Assembly: GCF_965199065.1 (NCBI RefSeq)
Contig: NZ_CBDAQN010000003.1
Coordinates: forward strand, 806,001 to 870,000
DNA length: 64,000 nt
Direction: 5' to 3'
Origin: Acidisoma sp965199065
GTDB lineage: Bacteria; Pseudomonadota; Alphaproteobacteria; Acetobacterales; Acetobacteraceae
Shown: piece after piece, positions 17,573 through 26,451 of the stretch
Layout of the letters: the number at the start of each line of letters is the position of its first letter
Numbering within the stretch: the first letter of the stretch is position 1
Made by a program: the position numbers and the translations under genes
The notes under the pieces: model-generated
What the model saw: the letters and a program-made list of their open reading frames with translations, nothing else
Databases searched by the model: none
What the model was told of the DNA's origin: nothing

Positions 17573-18435
17573 CACATCCGGCCACCGCGGATGGCGGTGA
17601 CGCCCTGCTCGGCGAGAGACACCAGCAGCAGGCCGAAGACCGCGAGCAGGCTCGCCATGACGAGCGCGCTCCACATCATCATGGTCTGTCCGTAGTAGCT
17701 GCCGGCGAGCAGGCGGGCGCCGAGCCCCACCTGAGCCCCCGTCGGCATCTCGGCGACGATCGCGCCGGTGACGGCCAGGGCGACCGCGACTTTCAGGCTC
17801 GGGAAGAGGAACGCCATGGAGGCCGGCCAGCGCAGCTTGGCGAATACCGTCCCGCGTCCGGCGCTGTAGGTCCGCATGAGGTCGAGTTGCAGCGGATCGG
17901 GCGTGCGGAAGCCCTTCACCATGCCGACGGTGACGGGGAAGAAGGTGAGATAGCCGACGATGGTGGCCTTCGGCGTGAGGCCGGTGATGCCCATGACGCC
18001 CAGCGCCACCACGAGCATCGGCGCGATCGCGAGGATGGGGATGGTCTGGCTCGCGATCACCCACGGCATGACCGAGCGGTCGAGCGTGCGGACGTGGATG
18101 ATGCCGATGGCGAGGGCTACCCCGAAGGCGAGGCCGAAGAGAAGGCCCACGCCGGCTGCCTCGGCGGTATATCCCGCCTGGAGCAGCAGGTTGCGCGGCG
18201 AGGACAGGGGGTAGCCGAACACGCTGTTGAACAGGGCGCTGGCGATCTGGTCAGGCGCGGGCAGCACCGGCCTGTCCATCGACCAGCAGGCCTGAGCGAT
18301 GTCCCACCAGCCGGCGGGCTGGCTGGGGTCCATGAGCGCCTCGGCCTGCGGCGCGTTCAACCAGACCGCGCCCGCGTACCAGAGGATGAGGATGCCCAGG
18401 ACGACGGCCGGGATCGGGAGGATGCGAGACCACAT
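17572..18435 (-). CDS. ABC importer permease (SsuC/ThiX type), first copy
   Basis: Inner-membrane permease of 287 residues with an N-terminal anchor (ILPIPAVVLGILILWYAGAVWL) and five to six further helices. The cytoplasmic EAA-like loop is LMRTYSAGRGTVFAKLRWPASMAFLFPSL in two parts. It begins 3 bp after the ATPase gene. Two different permease genes for one importer imply a heterodimeric channel, as in riboflavin and pyrimidine uptake systems of this family. Confidence 0.87.
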   Translation of the reverse strand: MWSRILPIPAVVLGILILWYAGAVWLNAPQAEALMDPSQPAGWWDIAQACWSMDRPVLPAPDQIASALFNSVFGYPLSSPRNLLLQAGYTAEAAGVGLLFGLAFGVALAIGIIHVRTLDRSVMPWVIASQTIPILAIAPMLVVALGVMGITGLTPKATIVGYLTFFPVTVGMVKGFRTPDPLQLDLMRTYSAGRGTVFAKLRWPASMAFLFPSLKVAVALAVTGAIVAEMPTGAQVGLGARLLAGSYYGQTMMMWSALVMASLLAVFGLLLVSLAEQGVTAIRGGRM

Positions 18436-18438
18436 CGG

Positions 18439-19269
18439 CTAGGGGACATGCCCGTAGCCGAGGTGAAGAGCCTCGCGCACGCGGCGGGCGACGCTCAGGA
18501 AAGCCGGCGTATCCCGGTCCTCCAACGAGCGTTGACGTGGCAGATCGCTCAGGATCACCTCGACGATGCGTCCGGGCCGGGCGGACATCACCACGATATG
18601 CGTCGAGAGAAACACCGCCTCGGGGATGGAGTGGGTGACGAACACGCCGGTGAGGCCCGTCCGCGTCCAGAGTTCGCGCATGTGCAGGTTGAGCCCGTCG
18701 CGGGTGATCTCGTCGAGCGCGCCGAACGGCTCGTCCATCAGCAGCAGGCTTGGCTTGAAGCTGAGGGCGCGGGCGATGGACACCCGTTGCTGCATTCCAC
18801 CCGACAGCTGCCAGGGGAACTTCCGGGCGAAGTCCCTCAGGCCCATCAACTCGATGTAATGGGCGGCCTCTGCCCGCCGCCGCTCGGGTCGCAACCCCAT
18901 GATCTCGAGCGGCAGCATGATGTTCTGGGCAACCGTCCGCCACGGCAGCAGCGCGGGTGCCTGGAAGACGTAGCCATAGGCACGGGCGAGCCGCGCCGCC
19001 TCCGGGGTCATGCCGTTGACGCGCAGAAGCCCGGAGGACGGCTGCACCAGATCGGCGATGGCGCGCAGCAGCGTCGTCTTGCCGCAGCCTGACGGCCCGA
19101 TCAGCGAGACGAAATCGCCCTGCCGAATGGTGAGGTCGACCTCCGACAGGGCCAGCGTGGCGCGGTCGCCCTCGCCGAACTGGACCGAGAGCTTCTCGGC
19201 GGCCACGGCGATGGCGGGGACCGCCGGCCGGGTCTCGACCTCCCGGTCCGCGAGGGTCGCCGTGCTCAC
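18439..19269 (-). CDS. ABC importer ATP-binding protein (SsuB/TauB type)
   Basis: Cytoplasmic ATPase of 276 residues. Walker A GPSGCGKTT near residue 58, signature LSGGMQQRVSIARAL, Walker B LLLMDEPFGALDE and the H-loop VFVTHSIPEAVFL are all intact and of the nitrate/sulfonate/taurine class. The start ATG overlaps the stop of the carbamoylase gene as ATGA, tying the importer to the pyrimidine degradation genes in one operon. Confidence 0.92.
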   Translation of the reverse strand: MSTATLADREVETRPAVPAIAVAAEKLSVQFGEGDRATLALSEVDLTIRQGDFVSLIGPSGCGKTTLLRAIADLVQPSSGLLRVNGMTPEAARLARAYGYVFQAPALLPWRTVAQNIMLPLEIMGLRPERRRAEAAHYIELMGLRDFARKFPWQLSGGMQQRVSIARALSFKPSLLLMDEPFGALDEITRDGLNLHMRELWTRTGLTGVFVTHSIPEAVFLSTHIVVMSARPGRIVEVILSDLPRQRSLEDRDTPAFLSVARRVREALHLGYGHVP

Positions 19270-20525
19270 GCCCGGGCACGCTCGACGAGTGTGGAATCCA
19301 TGGCGAGCACGGCCTGTAGCAGGACATTGGCGCCAGCGGCGACGTGTTCGGGCTCGGCGCTTTCCAGTTCGTTATGGCTGATGCCGCGGGCGCAGGGCAC
19401 GAAGATCATCGAGGTCGGAGCCACGGCGGCGACATAGGCGGAGTCGTGGCCGGCGCCCGAGATGATGTCGCGATGCGGGAAGCCGCCCTGCTCCGCCGCA
19501 TGACGCACCGCGCCGATGCATTCGGCATCGAACCGCACGGCGGGCGAGTTCCAGATGCAGCTAACGGCGTGGGTCACCGCGCTCGCCTCGGCAATTCCTG
19601 AAAGAGCCGCGTGCAGCGCCTGCTCCATGCTCGCCAGCACCGCATCGTCCGGGTGCCGGAAATCGACGGTGAAGAAAACCTCGCCCGGGATGACGTTGCG
19701 GCTGTTGGGCCGCGCCTCGATGAGGCCCACCGTGCCGACCGCATCTGGTGCGTTCCTGATGGCAATCTGATGGACTGCCTCGATCATTCGCGCCGCGGCG
19801 AGCAGCGCGTCATGCCGCAGCGGCATCGGCGTCGAGCCGGCATGGCTGTCGTTGCCGGTCACCGTCACCTCATACCAGCGCATCCCCTGAACGCCGGTGA
19901 CCACGCCGATGACGCGGTCCTCGGCCTCCAGAATCGGACCCTGCTCGATATGAAGCTCGAAATGCGCGGCGAGCGGATGCTGGCCGCAGGGCTCCTCGCC
20001 GACGAAGCCTATCTCCGTCAGGGCGTCGCCGAAGCGGACACCGTCGCGATCTTCACGGGCATAGGCCCAGTCGCGGGTGAACTGGCCGCCGAATACGCCA
20101 GAGGAGAGCATGGCAGGCGCAAACCGCGAGCCTTCCTCGTTGGTCCAGTCGATGACCTCGATCGGGTGGGTGGTCTCGTAGCCGGCGTCGCGCAACGTGC
20201 GGAGCAGTTCGAGCCCTGAGAGCACGCCGATGATGCCGTCATATTTGCCGCCGGTCGGCTGCGTATCGAGATGGCTGCCGATGGCGATTGGCGGCAGGCT
20301 GTTGTCGCGGCCAGGGCGGCGGGCGAAGATATTGCCCATGTCGTCGATGGTGACGGTGCAGCCGGCCTCCTCGCAGGCCGCGATGAACCAGCGCCGGACC
20401 TCGGCATCGAGTTCGGTCAGCGTCAGGCGCTTGATGCCACCCTTGGCCGTGCCGCCGATCTTCGCCGTATCCATGATCGTGTCCCAGAGCCGGGCGGGGT
20501 CGATCGCGAGGTTGGGCAGGCTCAT
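19266..20525 (-). CDS. M20-family N-carbamoyl amino acid hydrolase / beta-ureidopropionase
   Basis: Metal-dependent amidohydrolase of 419 residues in the hydantoinase/carbamoylase branch of M20 peptidases. Metal-site motifs are GSHLDTQPTGGKYDG, the TNEEGSRF pair of glutamates, the ELHIEQGP histidine and the late HNELES. It overlaps preA upstream and the ATPase gene downstream by 4 bp each (ATGA). In reductive pyrimidine degradation it would convert N-carbamoyl-beta-alanine (or the beta-aminoisobutyrate form) to the beta-amino acid, CO2 and ammonia. Linkage to preTA makes that more likely than hydrolysis of N-carbamoyl-L-alpha-amino acids. Confidence 0.9.
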   Translation of the reverse strand: MSLPNLAIDPARLWDTIMDTAKIGGTAKGGIKRLTLTELDAEVRRWFIAACEEAGCTVTIDDMGNIFARRPGRDNSLPPIAIGSHLDTQPTGGKYDGIIGVLSGLELLRTLRDAGYETTHPIEVIDWTNEEGSRFAPAMLSSGVFGGQFTRDWAYAREDRDGVRFGDALTEIGFVGEEPCGQHPLAAHFELHIEQGPILEAEDRVIGVVTGVQGMRWYEVTVTGNDSHAGSTPMPLRHDALLAAARMIEAVHQIAIRNAPDAVGTVGLIEARPNSRNVIPGEVFFTVDFRHPDDAVLASMEQALHAALSGIAEASAVTHAVSCIWNSPAVRFDAECIGAVRHAAEQGGFPHRDIISGAGHDSAYVAAVAPTSMIFVPCARGISHNELESAEPEHVAAGANVLLQAVLAMDSTLVERARA

Positions 20526-21820
20526 GCCAGAACCTTCGTGGTCAGCGGGTCGGCGTCGACCCGGAGCGGGTTGTTAGGGTGCTCCTTCCAGGTCGCGAAC
20601 GGCAGTCCCGTCTCGGCGGGGTGCATGGTGATGCAGTTGTCCACCGGGCAGACGTGCGAGCAGAGGTTGCAGCCGACGCACTCCTCGTCGATGACCTCGT
20701 AGCGGCGCTGTCCGTCCACGCGTAAGGCGGCGATGGCCTGATGGGCGGTGTCCTCGCAGGCGATGTGGCAGAGGCCGCACTGGATGCAGAGGTCCTGGTC
20801 GATCCGGGCGAGCGTCTTGAAGTTGATGTCGAGATCTTCCCAATGGACGAAGTTCGGCACCGCGCGGCCCTGGAAGTCCTTGAGGCGGGCGTAACCCTTG
20901 CTGTCCATCCAGTTCGACAGCCCCTCGGTGAGGTCGTCGATGATGCGGAAGCCGTGATGCATCGCCGCGGTGCAAATCTGAACGGTGCCCGAGCCCATGG
21001 CGATGAACTCGGCCGCATCGTTCCAGGTGGAAATGCCGCCGATGCCGGAAATGGGCAAGCCCGCCATGTCGCTCTGGCGCGCGATCTCGCCGACCATGCG
21101 GAGCGCAATGGGCTTCACCGCAGGGCCGCAATAGCCGCCATGAGTGCCCATGCTGCCCACCACAGGCGTCGGCGCCATGAGGTCGAGATCGACCGAGACG
21201 ATCGAGGTGATGGTGTTGATGAGGGACACCGCATCGGCCCCGCCACGATGGGCGGCGCGCGCAGGCTGCAGAATGTCCGTGATGTTCGGCGTGAGCTTCA
21301 CGATGACCGGCATCCGCGTGTGCTGCTTGCACCAGCGCGTGACCATCTCGACGTATTCGGGGACCTGCCCGACCGCCGAGCCCATACCGCGCTCGCTCAT
21401 GCCATGCGGGCAGCCGAAGTTCAGCTCGATACCGTCGGCGCCGGTGTCCTCCACCAGCGGCAGGATCGCCTTCCAGGCCTCCTCGACGCAGGGAACCATG
21501 AGGCTCACCACGATCGCGCGGTCTGGGAAGGCGCGCTTGACCGACTTGATCTCGGCGAGGTTCACCGCCAGCGGACGGTCGGTGATGAGTTCGATGTTGC
21601 TGAAGCCCATGACCCGCTTGCCGCCATAGCCAATTGCGCCGTAGCGGCTGGAGACGTTGACGATGGGCGGGTCCTCGCCGAGCGTCTTCCACACCACGCC
21701 GCCCCAACCGGCGCGGAGCGCGCGGACGACGTTGTACTCCTTGTCGGTCGGCGGCGCGGAGGCCAGCCAGAACGGGTTGGGAGATTTGATCCCGGCGAAG
21801 GTGACGGAGAGGTCGGCCAT
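20522..21820 (-). CDS. preA: NAD-dependent dihydropyrimidine dehydrogenase subunit PreA
   Basis: Catalytic subunit reducing uracil or thymine to the 5,6-dihydro form, 432 residues. The N-terminal two thirds is an FMN barrel of the dihydroorotate dehydrogenase type (FAGIKSPNPFWLASAPPTD; ELNFGCPHGMSERGMG; VKLTPNITDI). The C terminus carries two [4Fe-4S] ferredoxin motifs, CIQCGLCHIAC and CVGCNLCSHVCPVDNC. These receive electrons from PreT, encoded 13 bp upstream. It overlaps the carbamoylase gene by 4 bp. Confidence 0.96.
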   Translation of the reverse strand: MADLSVTFAGIKSPNPFWLASAPPTDKEYNVVRALRAGWGGVVWKTLGEDPPIVNVSSRYGAIGYGGKRVMGFSNIELITDRPLAVNLAEIKSVKRAFPDRAIVVSLMVPCVEEAWKAILPLVEDTGADGIELNFGCPHGMSERGMGSAVGQVPEYVEMVTRWCKQHTRMPVIVKLTPNITDILQPARAAHRGGADAVSLINTITSIVSVDLDLMAPTPVVGSMGTHGGYCGPAVKPIALRMVGEIARQSDMAGLPISGIGGISTWNDAAEFIAMGSGTVQICTAAMHHGFRIIDDLTEGLSNWMDSKGYARLKDFQGRAVPNFVHWEDLDINFKTLARIDQDLCIQCGLCHIACEDTAHQAIAALRVDGQRRYEVIDEECVGCNLCSHVCPVDNCITMHPAETGLPFATWKEHPNNPLRVDADPLTTKVLA

Positions 21821-21833
21821 TCTGGTTCTCCGT

Positions 21834-23162
21834 TCAGGTCAGGTAGCGGTCGATGGCGTGGGCGGCATCCCGGCCGTGGGCAACCGCCTGAACCGTTAGG
21901 TCCTCGCCTTCCCCAACGCAATCGCCGCCGGCGAAGACCCCCGGCAGCGAGGTCCGGTAGTCGTCGTCGATCGTGATACGGCCGCGAGCCATGGCGGGTA
22001 GTTCATGACCGGCAATCAACGGCCCGTCGGATAAACTCTGTCCTATGGCGGTCAGCACGAGGTCTGCCGGGGCGCGGACGCGTTCTTTCGTGACAACCAG
22101 ACGGGTGCCCTCAAGCTGCGTCCTGGCGAAGGTGATGAAGCCGCCGCGAACTGCAACCGGCGTCAGCCAGTGCCGGATCGTCACACCATGCGTCTGCGCC
22201 CAGTCCTGCTCGACTTTGGTCGCACCCATGTGCTCGGGCCCGCGGCGATAGGCGATGGTCACCGTCTCGGCGCCAAGCATCCGCGCCTGGGTTGCGGCGT
22301 CGATCGCCGTGTTGCCGCCGCCGATCACCACGACATGCCCCATGACGACGGCCTCGGCCTCGGCAGGCGACTGGCGCAACGTCTCGATGAAGCCGAGGGC
22401 ATCGACGACATCAGGCAGGTCCTCGCCCGGGATGCCGAGCGTGTTGGGGTCTGCGAGGCCAACGCCCAGAAAGACCGCGTCGAACCGCCCCCTCAGCTGG
22501 TCGAGCGTGAGGTCCGGCCCCAACGGCGTGCCGTATTCGATGGTGATCCCGCCGATGCCGAGGATGAACTCGACCTCGCGGCGGGCGAAATCATCCACCA
22601 CCTTGTAGGCGGCGATGCCGTATTCATTGAGGCCGCCGGGCTTGGGCTTGGCCTCGAACACCACGACCTCATGACCGAGCATCGCCAGCCGATGGGCACA
22701 GGCGAGACCGGCAGGTCCGGCGCCGACCACCGCCACGCGGCGGCCCGTGAGCGGCGCGCGGGTAAATGGGTGCTCACCCGTCGCCATGAGGAAGTCGGTG
22801 GCATGGCGCTGCAGGGAGCCGATGGTGACCGGTTTGCCCTGCTGGACCTGGCGGACGCAGACCTCCTCGCAGAGAACCTCTGTCGGGCAGACGCGAGCGC
22901 AGCTGCCGCCGAAAATATTGCTCTCGAGTATGGTGACGGCGGAACCGCGCAGGTTGCCGGTGCTGATCTTGCGGATGAAGCCGGGGATGTCGATGCCGGT
23001 GGGACAGGCTTCGACGCAGGGCGCATCGTAGCAGTAGTAGCAGCGGTCTGCCTCGACCCGCGCCTCGTCCGGCGTCAGCGGCGGCGTCATCTCGCCAAGC
23101 CGGGCGGCGACCTCGGCCGCCGTCAATCCGTTTGCAACACGGTCATCCAACCCTGCCGACAT
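21834..23162 (-). CDS. preT: Dihydropyrimidine dehydrogenase electron-transfer subunit PreT
   Basis: FAD and Fe-S flavoprotein of about 442 residues that oxidises NAD(P)H and feeds PreA. The N-terminal cysteines (CYYCYDAPCVEACPTGID and FGGSCARVCPTEVLCEEVC) ligate Fe-S clusters, and two nucleotide folds follow: VAVVGAGPAGLACAHRLA for FAD and VVVIGGGNTAIDAATQA for NAD(P)H, closing with GVFAGGDCV. I take the ATG at 23162 (MSAGLDD); a TTG at 23183 is an upstream alternative. It is the first gene of the pyrimidine operon; the region before it holds a hairpin ending the previous unit. Confidence 0.95.
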   Translation of the reverse strand: MSAGLDDRVANGLTAAEVAARLGEMTPPLTPDEARVEADRCYYCYDAPCVEACPTGIDIPGFIRKISTGNLRGSAVTILESNIFGGSCARVCPTEVLCEEVCVRQVQQGKPVTIGSLQRHATDFLMATGEHPFTRAPLTGRRVAVVGAGPAGLACAHRLAMLGHEVVVFEAKPKPGGLNEYGIAAYKVVDDFARREVEFILGIGGITIEYGTPLGPDLTLDQLRGRFDAVFLGVGLADPNTLGIPGEDLPDVVDALGFIETLRQSPAEAEAVVMGHVVVIGGGNTAIDAATQARMLGAETVTIAYRRGPEHMGATKVEQDWAQTHGVTIRHWLTPVAVRGGFITFARTQLEGTRLVVTKERVRAPADLVLTAIGQSLSDGPLIAGHELPAMARGRITIDDDYRTSLPGVFAGGDCVGEGEDLTVQAVAHGRDAAHAIDRYLT

Positions 23163-23233
23163 CCGACCCCCGCCCCGCCCCAAAGGGGAATGCTGCTGAA
23201 AGCGGCACGAGGTGTCAACGAAATCAACCGAGC

Positions 23234-23265
23234 GTGAGGTTCAGACGGGAGCGCCCGAACCTCAC
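23234..23265 (-). terminator. Hairpin between the membrane-protein gene and preT
   Basis: Inverted repeat GTGAGGTTC / GAACCTCAC (9 bp, perfect), extended inside by GGG/CCC around an AGCG loop, starting 8 bp after the stop of the membrane-protein gene on the minus strand. There is no strong U tract. It plausibly separates the membrane-protein unit from the preT operon, or lies in the preT leader. Confidence 0.5.
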
Positions 23266-23273
23266 ATCAAGGC

Positions 23274-24116
23274 TCAGACGTGGTCGCGGAGACGCCCGCC
23301 AATCGCCCCGGACACCGCGGCGATGAAGGCGCCGATGAGCATCGAGACGAAGGTGTAGAGTGCGAAGCCGGAAGCCGCCTTGCGCGCGGCATTGGCCGCC
23401 TGCTTGGCCTTCGCCACCGCTACCTGCTCCTGCGCCACGGCGTTGGTCACCCGCCCCTGCGCATCGGCGAGTGTGACGCCGGTTCGCGCCGCCACCAGCT
23501 GCGCGAGGTAGGTCTGGTCCGACTGGTCAACCGAGCCGGTCACGCCCTGCGCCAGAATGCCGCTCGCTTCGCTGCGGTCCTGCGCTGTCGCCTGCGTGCC
23601 GCCGGGATTGGCGGGCCGGAACAGCGTGTCGAGCATGTAGGCGGAAGGCGCGGTGCTGCTGGCAGCGGTCGCGGCCGCATGCGTGCCGGTGCCGAGCAGA
23701 GAGGATGCGCCGCTTGCCACGATGCCCACAACGAACACGGAGGCGACGGCCCAGCTCAGCAGACCGTTGGCGGTATCGCGAAAGAAAACCTCGCGGGTGT
23801 GGACCGCGGTCCAGCGGGTCCGCAGGCGGCCGGTCATGTAGCCGCCGAGCGCCGACGAGACCCACTGAACGATGATGAGCCAAATCGCCGCCAGCACCGT
23901 GAACGTGGTGGCCGACGGGTTGCCGGTGAAAGGCGAGACCGAGGCGAGCCCAAAGCCCGACCCCAGAGCGAGCAGCATGATGGTGAAGGCGGTAGCGATA
24001 AAGGCACCGGCAAACACCGCCGGCCAGGACACGGCCGATAGTGGCGCTTCCGGCGCTGTCGCGGCGCTACCGTACTGCCCGGCCGCCAGGGGCTCAGACG
24101 TGGTGATGACTGCCAT
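23274..24116 (-). CDS. Four-helix membrane protein, PhnA-like family
   Basis: Conserved integral membrane protein of 280 residues with unknown function. Hydrophobic helices: VFAGAFIATAFTIMLLALG, TVLAAIWLIIVQWVSSALG, LLSWAVASVFVVGIVASG and, near the end, FVSMLIGAFIAAVSGAIGG. Between helices 3 and 4 lies an alanine-rich, probably extracytoplasmic region with a coiled-coil-like stretch (AQEQVAVAKAKQAANAARKAA). GGYMTGRLRTRW and REVFFRDTANG match proteins labelled PhnA-like in alphaproteobacteria, a name not tied to phosphonate metabolism. The ATG at 24116 (MAVITTSE) is preferred over the longer frame, which runs through the tiny gene just upstream. Confidence 0.7.
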   Translation of the reverse strand: MAVITTSEPLAAGQYGSAATAPEAPLSAVSWPAVFAGAFIATAFTIMLLALGSGFGLASVSPFTGNPSATTFTVLAAIWLIIVQWVSSALGGYMTGRLRTRWTAVHTREVFFRDTANGLLSWAVASVFVVGIVASGASSLLGTGTHAAATAASSTAPSAYMLDTLFRPANPGGTQATAQDRSEASGILAQGVTGSVDQSDQTYLAQLVAARTGVTLADAQGRVTNAVAQEQVAVAKAKQAANAARKAASGFALYTFVSMLIGAFIAAVSGAIGGRLRDHV

Positions 24117-24129
24117 GGTCAGAGTCCGA

Positions 24130-24207
24130 TCAATGGAAGAACAGCAGAAGAAGAATGATGATTGGAATGGGAATACCCAGAAGCCAGAGAAGAATACCGT
24201 CACCCAT
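24130..24207 (-). CDS. 25-residue hydrophobic membrane peptide
   Basis: A tiny gene: ATG at 24207, TGA at 24130, product of 25 residues, beginning MGDGILLWLLG and ending IIILLLLFFH. A consensus AAGGA ribosome site lies 9 bp before the ATG. The product is one transmembrane helix with a single acidic residue, D3, a PIP kink and a terminal histidine. It ends 13 bp before the start of the four-helix membrane protein gene, so both are probably co-transcribed. I recall similar short proteins of the WLLGIPIPIIILLLL type in Rhizobiales but know no function. Confidence 0.7.
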   Translation of the reverse strand: MGDGILLWLLGIPIPIIILLLLFFH

Positions 24208-24408
24208 TGTCGTCGTCCTTTTGCCTGTTGTCTGGGCCCTAACTCCCTCGGGCACCATCGGGACTACCAATGTTGTTCGGCCGAACGGACCTGCAAGGCC
24301 CGCAACTGGACAAGTGCTTGCCGCACCGGGTCCACGCTGGCGCGCTCGGCTGCGCGGGCGTGGAAATGCTCCGCGCCTTTCCGGTCGCCTGGAGTGCGGA
24401 AACCTGCG

Positions 24409-25392
24409 TCAGCTGCCCTTTTCGTAGATCGCCTTCGCATTGCTGGGATCGATCCGCATCGTCGGCACGGTGACGAGGCGCGGCACCGATGTTGCGCAGT
24501 CGATGAGGATTTTCTTGGCGAGGTCGAGCGCCTGAGCGGCACCCGTGGGATAGACGAATGTCGCCGCCCATTCGCCATCGGCGACAGACCGGATGCCGCC
24601 CGACGGCCCGGGTAGCCCATCGGTGCCGATGATCTTCACCTGGCCGAGCTTGCCGGCCTGTTTGACGGCGATGTACGCGCCGGACGCCGCGAGGTCGTTG
24701 CTTGTGTAGACAAGCTTGATATCGGGATGCGCCTGCAACATCGCCGAGAATACCGTGACGGCCTTGTCCTGCATCCAGTCGACCGGCTGCACCGCGACGA
24801 TCTTGATCTTGGGGTTGCTCGCGACGCCGGCCTCAAAGCCCTGCAGCCGCTCGATCGCGGGGGATGAACTCGGCAAGCCCTCGAGAATGGCCACGTCGCC
24901 GCCATCCGGCAGAAGCGTTGCCGCATACTCGCCGGCCTGCTTGGCGATGGCGCGGTTATCGCCGCTCACGAAGCTCGTATAGTCCTGGCCCTCGGTGCTG
25001 CGGTCCAACTCGATGACCGGAATGCCGGACTTGTAGACGCGGCTGACGATGGGCGTCAGCGGCGCCGCCTCGTATGCCGAAATGAACAGGATATCGACCT
25101 GCTGGGTGAGGAAGTTCTCGACCTGCGAGACCTGCGTATTGTCGTTGGCCTGCCCGTCCGCGATCACCAGCTTGAACTGCGGGTAGTTCTTCACCAGCGC
25201 CTGCATCTCGTGGTTGACCTGCGCCCGATACGGCTCCTTGAAGTTCGCCTGGCTGAAGCCGATGAGATATTGGTTGTTGGGACCGCACGTCTTGGCAAGA
25301 GGCTGGGCCGCTTGCGCGAGCGACGCAAAGGACAATGCGGCCAGCGCAATCGCGGCGACGCCCGTCGTGCTGAGAATCTTGGACCGTTTCAT
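24409..25392 (-). CDS. Ribose-type ABC importer substrate-binding protein
   Basis: Periplasmic binding protein of 327 residues, RbsB-like. Signal peptide MKRSKILSTTGVAAIALAAL with cleavage near AQA-AQ; then YLIGFSQANFKEPYRAQVN, the pattern of the sugar-binding group, NDNTQVSQVENFLTQQVD and the hinge region VIELDRSTEGQDYTSFV. The ATG follows AAGGAAA. It is last in the order ATPase-permease-binding protein, with 23 bp to the permease stop. Ligand could be a pentose, a nucleoside or a cyclitol; the Moc-like operon nearby and divergent hydA leave several options open. Confidence 0.9.
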   Translation of the reverse strand: MKRSKILSTTGVAAIALAALSFASLAQAAQPLAKTCGPNNQYLIGFSQANFKEPYRAQVNHEMQALVKNYPQFKLVIADGQANDNTQVSQVENFLTQQVDILFISAYEAAPLTPIVSRVYKSGIPVIELDRSTEGQDYTSFVSGDNRAIAKQAGEYAATLLPDGGDVAILEGLPSSSPAIERLQGFEAGVASNPKIKIVAVQPVDWMQDKAVTVFSAMLQAHPDIKLVYTSNDLAASGAYIAVKQAGKLGQVKIIGTDGLPGPSGGIRSVADGEWAATFVYPTGAAQALDLAKKILIDCATSVPRLVTVPTMRIDPSNAKAIYEKGS

Positions 25393-25415
25393 CGGCTATT
25401 TTCCTTGTTCTTGGT

Positions 25416-26451
25416 TTATCTTGAGCTTCCGTCGCGCACGCCGACCAGCGATTGCAGGCCCGCCGCCAAAACGATGATCGCGCCGGTCGCCAGAAGCTGC
25501 ATGGCGGCGCTGACATCGTTGAGTTGGAGAATATTCGCGAGCGCTCCGAGCATGACGGCGCCCGCGATGGTGCCGATCATGCTGCCCGCACCGCCGAAGA
25601 GATCCGTGCCGCCAATGACGACGGCGGCGATGGCGCTCAACTCGTAGCCCGTCCCGTCATTGGGACTGCCGAAGCTGAACTGTCCGGCATGGACGATGCC
25701 TGCGATGCCGGAGCAAAGCCCGCTCAGCCCGTAGACCGAAATCTTGACCCAGCGCACCGGGATGCCGGACAGCCGCGCCGCCCGCTCGTTCCCTCCGACC
25801 GCGAAGACGTAACGGCCGTAGCGGGTTTGATCGAGCAGGAAGGTCGCGAGCGCCGCCAGAACGAGGAAGACCAGGGTGGCGACGGGGAAGGTGTCGCCGA
25901 GCAGACGCTCGCCGAGGATCGCGAACGCAGGCGGCGCGTTGCCCGGCCCCTGGCCGTAATTGATGTTGATGAAGGTGTTGTTGGAGGCGATCAGAGCGAG
26001 GCCGCGCGCCGCCTGCAAACCCGCGAGGGTCACGATGAAAGCCTGGATACGCAGGCGCGTGGACAGAAAACCTTGCACCAGGCCAAACAGCGTGCAGACG
26101 ACGATGACCAGCGGCAGCGTGCTGCCCAAGCCCCAACCCTGGTTGATGAACAGCGATGCCGTCAGCACGCTCGCAAGGCCGAGAACGGCGCCGACCGAAA
26201 GATCAATGCCGCCGGCAATGATCACGAAGGTCATGCCGAGCGCGAGAATGCCGGTCTCCGAAATCGATCGCACGATGTTGGCGACGTTCTCGGTCTGGAG
26301 AAACAGGATATGGCCGTGCCGGCGCGGCGAGAAGATAATGCCGCCAATGAGCACCAGGATGAGCCCGAGCAGGCTCTGGAAACGAATGAGGTAGCTCAGA
26401 GGGTTCTTTCGGCCGAGGGGCGGGCGCCGTGGTGGCGATCGTCTCTGTCAT
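25416..26451 (-). pseudogene. Ribose-type ABC importer permease (RbsC-like), frame broken near its 5' end
   Basis: Membrane permease of the RbsC group; EIILALGMTFVIIAGGIDLSVG-type signature is seen as GMTFVIIAGGIDLSVGAVLG, with GTGYELSAIAAVVIGGTDLFGG later. The main frame starts only at a GTG at 26354, inside the first helix. An ATG at 26451 overlaps the ATPase stop as ATGA and gives MTETIATTAPA in a different frame; removing one G from the run GGGG at 26417-26420 joins it to LGRKNPLSYLIRFQSLLGL, restoring a complete first helix and a normal 344 residues. Either a sequencing indel or a real single-base insertion; the shorter GTG form is the alternative. Confidence 0.75.

Noticed and set aside
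16619..18064. 481-residue minus-strand frame as a single protein
   Set aside because: Its first part reads the first permease gene out of frame; the real gene starts at ATG 17572.
24208..24408. Minus-strand frame 24264-24620 as a small gene after the binding protein
   Set aside because: Most of it overlaps the binding-protein gene out of frame, with no ribosome site or family pattern.
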